A stretch of DNA of 64,000 nt, from contig CAXDII010000703.1 in the NCBI GenBank assembly GCA_963989245.1, positions 12,501 through 76,500 of the forward strand, read 5' to 3'. Of this stretch, positions 56,625 to 64,000 are shown piece after piece. Position numbers and translations under genes: made by a program. How positions within the stretch are numbered: the stretch's first letter is position 1; every line of letters begins with the position of its first letter. The stretch is from Nansenia antarctica (lineage: Eukaryota; Chordata; Actinopteri; Argentiniformes; Microstomatidae). Under the pieces are notes generated by a model. That model did not search any database and was not told the origin of the DNA. It saw only the letters and a list, made by a program, of their open reading frames with translations.

Positions 56625-56699
56625 TCCGCCAGACCCGGGATTCGAACCCTGTACCTACGAATGAGTCGCGCACGGACGAACGCGTTGCGCCACGGAGGA
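56625..56699 (-). ncRNA. tRNA-like sequence, family 2 unit 2
   Basis: Has CTACGAATG where unit 1 has CTCTGAATG, changing the region where an anticodon would lie. Confidence 0.5.
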
Positions 56700-56814
56700 A
56701 CTGATAAATTCGACTGTTTAAAACTTGTACTGATCACTGTGGAATCGCGGACATTGGCTTTCACGGCTTTCATTGGCATGTTATGTCCACTATGGGTGGA
56801 CTATGCACTATGTA

Positions 56815-57750
56815 GTGTGACTCTTACCGGGGGTTAATAACTGTGCTTCCCCGTGTTTTAGGAGAAGAATTCCAACGCCCCCGGATAGGGGAGAACCCAG
56901 GGAATCGAAAACCATTTGAATGGTGTCTCTACGACCTTTCTGTCACCCAGGGTGGTTAGAATGATGCCTTTAGCATGTGGCTAATTTGCAGGAAGCTCAA
57001 TAACATGACTTCCCGGGGTCGTAGAGGGCTGGGGTTAGGCTTAAAATGACCGTGTAGACCTAATGAACTTAAATATGAAAACCTTGTGTTTCTACCACAT
57101 TCGTAGCCAGCGTTATACGCCCCGTAGTGTGACTCTTACCGGGGGTTAATAACTGTGCTTCCCCGTGTTTTAGGAGAAGAATTCCAACGCCCCCGGATAG
57201 GGGAGAACCCAGGGAATCGAAAACCATTTGAATGGTGTCTCTACGACCTTTCTGTCACCCAGGGTGGTTAGAATGATGCCTTTAGCATGTGGCTAATTTG
57301 CAGGAAGCTCAATAACATGACTTCCCGGGGTCGTAGAGGGCTGGGGTTAGGCTTAAAATGACCGTGTAGACCTAATGAACTTAAATATGAAAACCTTGTG
57401 TTTCTACCACATTCGTAGCCAGCGTTATACGCCCCGTAGTGTGACTCTTACCGGGGGTTAATAACTGTGCTTCCCCGTGTTTTAGGAGAAGAATTCCAAC
57501 GCCCCCGGATAGGGGAGAACCCAGGGAATCGAAAACCATTTGAATGGTGTCTCTACGACCTTTCTGTCACCCAGGGTGGTTAGAATGATGCCTTTAGCAT
57601 GTGGCTAATTTGCAGGAAGCTCAATAACATGACTTCCCGGGGTCGTAGAGGGCTGGGGTTAGGCTTAAAATGACCGTGTAGACCTAATGAACTTAAATAT
57701 GAAAACCTTGTGTTTCTACCACATTCATAGCCAGCGTTATACGCCCCGTA
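56815..57750. repeat. 312-bp subrepeat, three copies, unit 2
   Basis: Starts at 56815, 57127 and 57439; ends at 57750. Confidence 0.95.
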
Positions 57751-57939
57751 GTGTGACTATCACACAACACATGTGCTACTCTGTCAGTCCGGTCCCTCAT
57801 TTGGTGAACGTGACACACATGTGTTCACCTTTCCCCGAATAAGGGAATAGCTGCGCCACTTCCACTTACCACCACTGGAGGGAGACAGACACATATACCT
57901 GAGTGAGCCTGGCAGCACTCAGCATCTGCATACGCATAC

Positions 57940-58283
57940 CCTCCCACTTTGATTTAAGCTCCTCCCACTTTGATTTAAGCTCCGCCCACTTTTACACAAG
58001 CTCCTCCCACTTTGACTTAAGCTCCGCCCACTTTGACTTAAGCTCCGCCCACTTTGACTTAAGCTCCGCCCACTTTGACTTAAGCTCCGCCCACTTTTAC
58101 ACAAGCTCCGCCCACTTTGACACAAGCTCCGCCCACTTTGACTTAAGCTCCGCCCACTTTGACTTAAGCTCCGCCCACTTTTACACAAGCTCCGCCCACT
58201 TTGACTTAAGCTCCGCCCACTTTGACACAAGCTCCGCCTGCTTTGACACAAGCTCCGCCCACTTTGACTTAAGCTCCGCCCAC
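57940..58283. repeat. 21-bp minisatellite, family 2 unit 3
   Basis: Same variant order as units 1 and 2. Confidence 0.92.
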
Positions 58284-58426
58284 TAACTGTCTAAGCCACT
58301 CCCACTTGGACACAAGCTCCTCCCACTACACCCACTACACACTACACATAGGATGTTATTCACACCAAATTATGACAGTAGATTGACCGATACAGTATCA
58401 ATACTGTAAAACAGACAGTATCCAGC

Positions 58427-58675
58427 TCATGGGTACAAGAAGCACCGCCTTCTCCATATTGAGCGGCTACCAATAATAGCAGATACTGAGCAATGCTTTG
58501 CTAACTGTTTGGCCCTTCTCTTAGATAGACCAGTCATTTGAAGGCCTCTGACAACAAGCTTATGAACATGGCCCAGGCTGCCAAATATGAAAACTAAAAG
58601 TTTACATCTGTAACCCAGTTGTGTATTGGCCTGCTCCAGCTGTTGGTATTTCAAGATCTTGGTTGAAAAGGCTTC
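58427..58675 (-). pseudogene. LINE RT C-terminal fragment, unit 3
   Basis: Identical frame to unit 1. Confidence 0.55.
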
Positions 58676-58754
58676 CTAGGCTATGGTCAAAGGTGCAGCC
58701 AACTTCTAGAATGAGCACCTCTCTGTGATTTCATTGTTTGCTGAAATATTAGAG

Positions 58755-58790
<36 letters not shown>

Positions 58791-58820
58791 TATCAAAATG
58801 TACAATGATAGTAACTCTTC

Positions 58821-58903
<83 letters not shown>

Positions 58904-58978
58904 GTTCCTCATGGGAAACCAGCAGCTTTCTCATATCCACCCCGATGCCTTCATTGGAGCAGAGGGCCCGGAGGTTCT
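58904..58978 (+). pseudogene. LRR-like exon block, unit 3
   Basis: Identical 75 nt. Confidence 0.38.
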
Positions 58979-59230
58979 GTAAGCATGATTCCATCTCCAT
59001 GACAACAACAACAACAACCACACACCCCCATATCCCTCATTGATCAGTGATATCATCAGCTATCATATCACCCATATACACTCACAGTGTATCACAAGGA
59101 ACACATCCAGTCACGTCGAGATGTTACAAAAATATATATTATAAGGGACAGACTTACTGTCTGCCATCAAAAACGTAAAATCTTATTGTCTTTATTTTCT
59201 CTCTCTCTCTCCGCGCGCACTCGGGGGCCA

Positions 59231-59305
59231 TCCGCCAGACCCGGGATTCGAACCCTGTACCTACGAATGAGTCGCGCACGGACGAACGCGTTGCGCCACG
59301 GAGGA
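59231..59305 (-). ncRNA. tRNA-like sequence, family 2 unit 3
   Basis: Same as unit 2, including CTACGAATG. Confidence 0.5.
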
Positions 59306-59420
59306 ACTGATAAATTCGACTGTTTAAAACTTGTACTGATCACTGTGGAATCGCGGACATTGGCTTTCACGGCTTTCATTGGCATGTTATGTCCACTATG
59401 GGTGGACTATGCACTATGTA

Positions 59421-59732
59421 GTGTGACTCTTACCGGGGGTTAATAACTGTGCTTCCCCGTGTTTTAGGAGAAGAATTCCAACGCCCCCGGATAGGGGAGA
59501 ACCCAGGGAATCGAAAACCATTTGAATGGTGTCTCTACGACCTTTCTGTCACCCAGGGTGGTTAGAATGATGCCTTTAGCATGTGGCTAATTTGCAGGAA
59601 GCTCAATAACATGACTTCCCGGGGTCGTAGAGGGCTGGGGTTAGGCTTAAAATGACCGTGTAGACCTAATGAACTTAAATATGAAAACCTTGTGTTTCTA
59701 CCACATTCATAGCCAGCGTTATACGCCCCGTA
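59421..59732. repeat. 312-bp subrepeat, single copy, unit 3
   Basis: One copy only, then the terminal junction at 59733. Confidence 0.95.
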
Positions 59733-59921
59733 GTGTGACTATCACACAACACATGTGCTACTCTGTCAGTCCGGTCCCTCATTTGGTGAACGTGACACAC
59801 ATGTGTTCACCTTTCCCCGAATAAGGGAATAGCTGCGCCACTTCCACTTACCACCACTGGAGGGAGACAGACACATATACCTGAGTGAGCCTGGCAGCAC
59901 TCAGCATCTGCATACGCATAC

Positions 59922-60181
59922 CCTCCCACTTTGATTTAAGCTCCTCCCACTTTGATTTAAGCTCCGCCCACTTTTACACAAGCTCCTCCCACTTTGACTT
60001 AAGCTCCGCCCACTTTGACTTAAGCTCCGCCCACTTTGACTTAGGCTCCGCCCACTTTGACTTAAGCTCCGCCCACTTTTACACAAGCTCCGCCCACTTT
60101 GACTTAAGCTCCGCCCACTTTGACACAAGCTCCGCCTGCTTTGACACAAGCTCCGCCCACTTTGACTTAAGCTCCGCCCAC
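59922..60181. repeat. 21-bp minisatellite, family 2 unit 4 (84 bp shorter)
   Basis: Four units fewer than its neighbours, plus one TTAGGCTCC substitution. Confidence 0.92.
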
Positions 60182-60324
60182 TAACTGTCTAAGCCACTCC
60201 CACTTGGACACAAGCTCCTCCCACTACACCCACTACACACTACACATAGGATGTTATTCACACCAAATTATGACAGTAGATTGACCGATACAGTATCAAT
60301 ACTGTAAAACAGACAGTATCCAGC

Positions 60325-60573
60325 TCATGGGTACAAGAAGCACCGCCTTCTCCATATTGAGCGGCTACCAATAATAGCAGATACTGAGCAATGCTTTGCT
60401 AACTGTTTGGCCCTTCTCTTAGATAGACCAGTCATTTGAAGGCCTCTGACAACAAGCTTATGAACATGGCCCAGGCTGCCAAATATGAAAACTAAAAGTT
60501 TACATCTGTAACCCAGTTGTGTATTGGCCTGCTCCAGCTGTTGGTATTTCAAGATCTTGGTTGAAAAGGCTTC
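60325..60573 (-). pseudogene. LINE RT C-terminal fragment, unit 4
   Basis: Identical frame to unit 1. Confidence 0.55.
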
Positions 60574-60652
60574 CTAGGCTATGGTCAAAGGTGCAGCCAA
60601 CTTCTAGAATGAGCACCTCTCTGTGATTTCATTGTTTGCTGAAATATTAGAG

Positions 60653-60688
<36 letters not shown>

Positions 60689-60718
60689 TATCAAAATGTA
60701 CAATGATAGTAACTCTTC

Positions 60719-60785
<67 letters not shown>

Positions 60786-60860
60786 GTTCCTCATGGGAAA
60801 CCAGCAGCTTTCTCATATCCACCCCGATGCCTTCATTGGAGCAGAGGGCCCGGAGGTTCT
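60786..60860 (+). pseudogene. LRR-like exon block, unit 4
   Basis: Identical 75 nt. Confidence 0.38.
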
Positions 60861-61083
60861 GTAAGCATGATTCCATCTCCATGACAACAACAACAACAAC
60901 CACACACCCCCATATCCCTCATTGATCAGTGATATCATCAGCTATCATATCACCCATATACACTCACAGTGTATCACAAGGAACACATCCAGTCACGTCG
61001 AGATGTTACAAAAATATATATTATAAGGGACAGACTTACTGTCTGCCATCAAAAACGTAAAATCTTATTGTCTTTATTTTCTC

Positions 61084-61158
61084 TCCGCCAGACCTGGGAT
61101 TCGAACCCTGTACCTCTGAATGAGTCGCGCACGGACGAACGCGTTGCGCCACGGAGGA
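61084..61158 (-). ncRNA. tRNA-like sequence, family 2 unit 4
   Basis: The 75 nt are kept, but the adjoining GCGCGCACTCGGGGGCC and most of the (CT)n are deleted. Confidence 0.5.
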
Positions 61159-61273
61159 ACTGATAAATTCGACTGTTTAAAACTTGTACTGATCACTGTG
61201 GAATCGCGGACATTGGCTTTCACGGCTTTCATTGGCATGTTATGTCCACTATGGGTGGACTATGCACTATGTA

Positions 61274-61897
61274 GTGTGACTCTTACCGGGGGTTAATAAC
61301 TGTGCTTCCCCGTGTTTTAGGAGAAGAATTCCAACGCCCCCGGATAGGGGAGAACCCAGGGAATCGAAAACCATTTGAATGGTGTCTCTACGACCTTTCT
61401 GTCACCCAGGGTGGTTAGAATGATGCCTTTAGCATGTGGCTAATTTGCAGGAAGCTCAATAACATGACTTCCCGGGGTCGTAGAGGGCTGGGGTTAGGCT
61501 TAAAATGACCGTGTAGACCTAATGAACTTAAATATGAAAACCTTGTGTTTCTACCACATTCGTAGCCAGCGTTATACGCCCCGTAGTGTGACTCTTACCG
61601 GGGGTTAATAACTGTGCTTCCCCGTGTTTTAGGAGAAGAATTCCAACGCCCCCGGATAGGGGAGAACCCAGGGAATCGAAAACCATTTGAATGGTGTCTC
61701 TACGACCTTTCTGTCACCCAGGGTGGTTAGAATGATGCCTTTAGCATGTGGCTAATTTGCAGGAAGCTCAATAACATGACTTCCCGGGGTCGTAGAGGGC
61801 TGGGGTTAGGCTTAAAATGACCGTGTAGACCTAATGAACTTAAATATGAAAACCTTGTGTTTCTACCACATTCATAGCCAGCGTTATACGCCCCGTA
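61274..61897. repeat. 312-bp subrepeat, two copies, unit 4
   Basis: Starts at 61274 and 61586; ends at 61897. Confidence 0.95.
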
Positions 61898-62086
61898 GTG
61901 TGACTATCACACAACACATGTGCTACTCTGTCAGTCCGGTCCCTCATTTGGTGAACGTGACACACATGTGTTCACCTTTCCCCGAATAAGGGAATAGCTG
62001 CGCCACTTCCACTTACCACCACTGGAGGGAGACAGACACATATACCTGAGTGAGCCTGGCAGCACTCAGCATCTGCATACGCATAC

Positions 62087-62430
62087 CCTCCCACTTTGAT
62101 TTAAGCTCCTCCCACTTTGATTTAAGCTCCGCCCACTTTTACACAAGCTCCTCCCACTTTGACTTAAGCTCCGCCCACTTTGACTTAAGCTCCGCCCACT
62201 TTGACTTAAGCTCCGCCCACTTTGACTTAAGCTCCGCCCACTTTTACACAAGCTCCGCCCACTTTGACACAAGCTCCGCCCACTTTGACTTAAGCTCCGC
62301 CCATTTTTACACAAGCTCCGCCCACTTTGACACAAGCTCCGCCCACTTTGACTTAAGCTCCGCCCACTTTGACACAAGCTCCGCCTGCTTTGACACAAGC
62401 TCCGCCCACTTTGACTTAAGCTCCGCCCAC
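62087..62430. repeat. 21-bp minisatellite, family 2 unit 5
   Basis: Same length as unit 1 but a different variant order, with a CCCATTTTTACACA unit near 62301. Confidence 0.92.
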
Positions 62431-62573
62431 TAACTGTCTAAGCCACTCCCACTTGGACACAAGCTCCTCCCACTACACCCACTACACACTACACATAGGA
62501 TGTTATTCACACCAAATTATGACAGTAGATTGACCGATACAGTATCAATACTGTAAAACAGACAGTATCCAGC

Positions 62574-62822
62574 TCATGGGTACAAGAAGCACCGCCTTCT
62601 CCATATTGAGCGGCTACCAATAATAGCAGATACTGAGCAATGCTTTGCTAACTGTTTGGCCCTTCTCTTAGATAGACCAGTCATTTGAAGGCCTCTGACA
62701 ACAAGCTTATGAACATGGCCCAGGCTGCCAAATATGAAAACTAAAAGTTTACATCTGTAACCCAGTTGTGTATTGGCCTGCTCCAGCTGTTGGTATTTCA
62801 AGATCTTGGTTGAAAAGGCTTC
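62574..62822 (-). pseudogene. LINE RT C-terminal fragment, unit 5
   Basis: Identical frame to unit 1. Confidence 0.55.
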
Positions 62823-62902
62823 CTAGGCTATGGTCAAAGGTGCAGCCAACTTCTAGAATGAGCACCTCTCTGTGATTTCATTGTTTGCTGAAATATTAGA
62901 GA

Positions 62903-62935
<33 letters not shown>

Positions 62936-62965
62936 TATCAAAATGTACAATGATAGTAACTCTTC

Positions 62966-63032
<67 letters not shown>

Positions 63033-63107
63033 GTTCCTCATGGGAAACCAGCAGCTTTCTCATATCCACCCCGATGCCTTCATTGGAGCAGAGGGCCCGG
63101 AGGTTCT
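63033..63107 (+). pseudogene. LRR-like exon block, unit 5
   Basis: Identical 75 nt. Confidence 0.38.
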
Positions 63108-63381
63108 GTAAGCATGATTCCATCTCCATGACAACAACAACAACAACCACACACCCCCATATCCCTCATTGATCAGTGATATCATCAGCTATCATATCAC
63201 CCATATACACTCACAGTGTATCACAAGGAACACATCCAGTCACGTCGAGATGTTACAAAAATATATATTATAAGGGACAGACTTACTGTCTGCCATCAAA
63301 AACGTAAAATCTTATTGTCTTTATTTTCTCTCTCATTCATTGGCATGTTATGTCCACTATGGGTGGACTATGCACTATGTA

Positions 63382-64000
63382 GTGTGACTCTTACCGGGGG
63401 TTAATAACTGTGCTTCCCCGTGTTTTAGGAGAAGAATTCCAACGCCCCCGGATAGGGGAGAACCCAGGGAATCGAAAACCATTTGAATGGTGTCTCTACG
63501 ACCTTCCTGTCACCCAGGGTGGTTAGAATGATGCCTTTAGCATGTGGCTAATTTGCAGGAAGCTCAATAACATGACTTCCCGGGGTCGTAGAGGGCTGGG
63601 GTTAGGCTTAAAATGACCGTGTAGACCTAATGAACTTAAATATGAAAACCTTGTGTTTCTACCACATTCGTAGCCAGCGTTATACGCCCCGTAGTGTGAC
63701 TCTTACCGGGGGTTAATAACTGTGCTTCCCCGTGTTTTAGGAGAAGAATTCCAACGCCCCCGGATAGGGGAGAACCCAGGGAATCGAAAACCATTTGAAT
63801 GGTGTCTCTACGACCTTCCTGTCACCCAGGGTGGTTAGAATGATGCCTTTAGCATGTGGCTAATTTGCAGGAAGCTCAATAACATGACTTCCCGGGGTCG
63901 TAGAGGGCTGGGGTTAGGCTTAAAATGACCGTGTAGACCTAATGAACTTAAATATGAAAACCTTGTGTTTCTACCACATTCGTAGCCAGCGTTATACGCC
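63382..64000. repeat. 312-bp subrepeat, at least two copies, unit 5
   Basis: Starts at 63382 and 63694. The window ends a few bases before a third start would be expected at 64006. Confidence 0.93.

Larger units (their letters stand above)
55294..57899. repeat. Family 2 unit 2
   Basis: 2,606 bp, the same layout as unit 1. The 15-bp shortfall comes from the microsatellites. Confidence 0.93.
57900..59881. repeat. Family 2 unit 3
   Basis: 1,982 bp, exactly 624 bp (two 312-bp subrepeats) shorter than unit 2. Confidence 0.93.
59882..62046. repeat. Family 2 unit 4
   Basis: 2,165 bp. Four 21-bp copies and part of the TC run are lost, and there are two 312-bp subrepeats. Confidence 0.93.
62047..64000. 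repeat. Family 2 unit 5 (cut by window end)
   Basis: It lacks the tRNA-like sequence altogether: at about 63330 CTCTCTCATTCATTGGCATG joins the microsatellite directly to the downstream segment. Confidence 0.92.

Noticed and set aside
12338..64000. CRISPR array
   Set aside because: Regular repeats are contiguous with no unique spacers, and the context is eukaryotic.

Overview
This is a vertebrate, almost certainly ray-finned fish, nuclear window dominated by repeats. The evidence is eukaryotic Pol III tRNA genes almost identical in sequence to vertebrate tRNAs, hAT transposons with 8-bp target duplications, tRNA-derived SINEs of the teleost type, LINE reverse-transcriptase scraps, GT-AG intron-like structures and long (GT)n, (TC)n and (ATT)n microsatellites. 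I see no bacterial operon, rRNA gene, CRISPR array or intact conventional protein gene. Most long open frames are by-products of tandem repeats whose unit is a multiple of 3 or lacks stops.

Layout. (1) 1-5800: unique AT-rich DNA interrupted by a 2.9-kb hAT-type element (606-3508) that carries two 31-bp minisatellites and a nested mini-element with a THAP-like fragment; then a 5'-truncated LINE tail with a 10-bp target duplication (3877-4090), an 11-bp minisatellite of 52 units with higher-order structure (4361-4932), and an LTR-like promoter region (about 5096-5466). (2) 5804-12330: a tRNA gene cluster built by two tandem duplications, one of 777 bp (Asn-GTT plus Thr-AGT with a SINE and an RT fragment) and one of about 800 bp (Ser-GCT, Gly-TCC, Pro). 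A 1,116-bp hAT copy (6071-7186) sits in one 777-bp copy, and the next copy preserves the empty site. Several tRNA genes here are chimeras joined at the 3' side of the anticodon arm, including a Pro/Ala fusion. (3) 12338-51145: a megasatellite of ten full units and a partial eleventh, about 3.06-3.63 kb each (one 7.3 kb). Each unit carries (GT)n, (ATT)n, a 21-bp minisatellite, a 15-bp minisatellite, CA-rich DNA, a tRNA-like sequence and, on the minus strand, a set of exon-like blocks that can be read as a small three-exon gene with a polyadenylation signal. (4) 51146-64000: a second, related tandem family (about 2.0-2.6 kb units), with a 312-bp subrepeat whose number varies (3,3,3,1,2 and at least 2), a shorter 21-bp array, a LINE RT C-terminal fragment, long (CA)n/(TC)n and a 75-nt exon-like block resembling a leucine-rich-repeat exon.

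The likely working genes are the tRNAs. The most interesting unexplained object is the megasatellite: its ten gene-like cassettes show no substitution in the predicted exons in my reading, while flanking intron and array sequence varies. Whether this is a transcribed multicopy gene or only a recently homogenised satellite cannot be settled from sequence alone.
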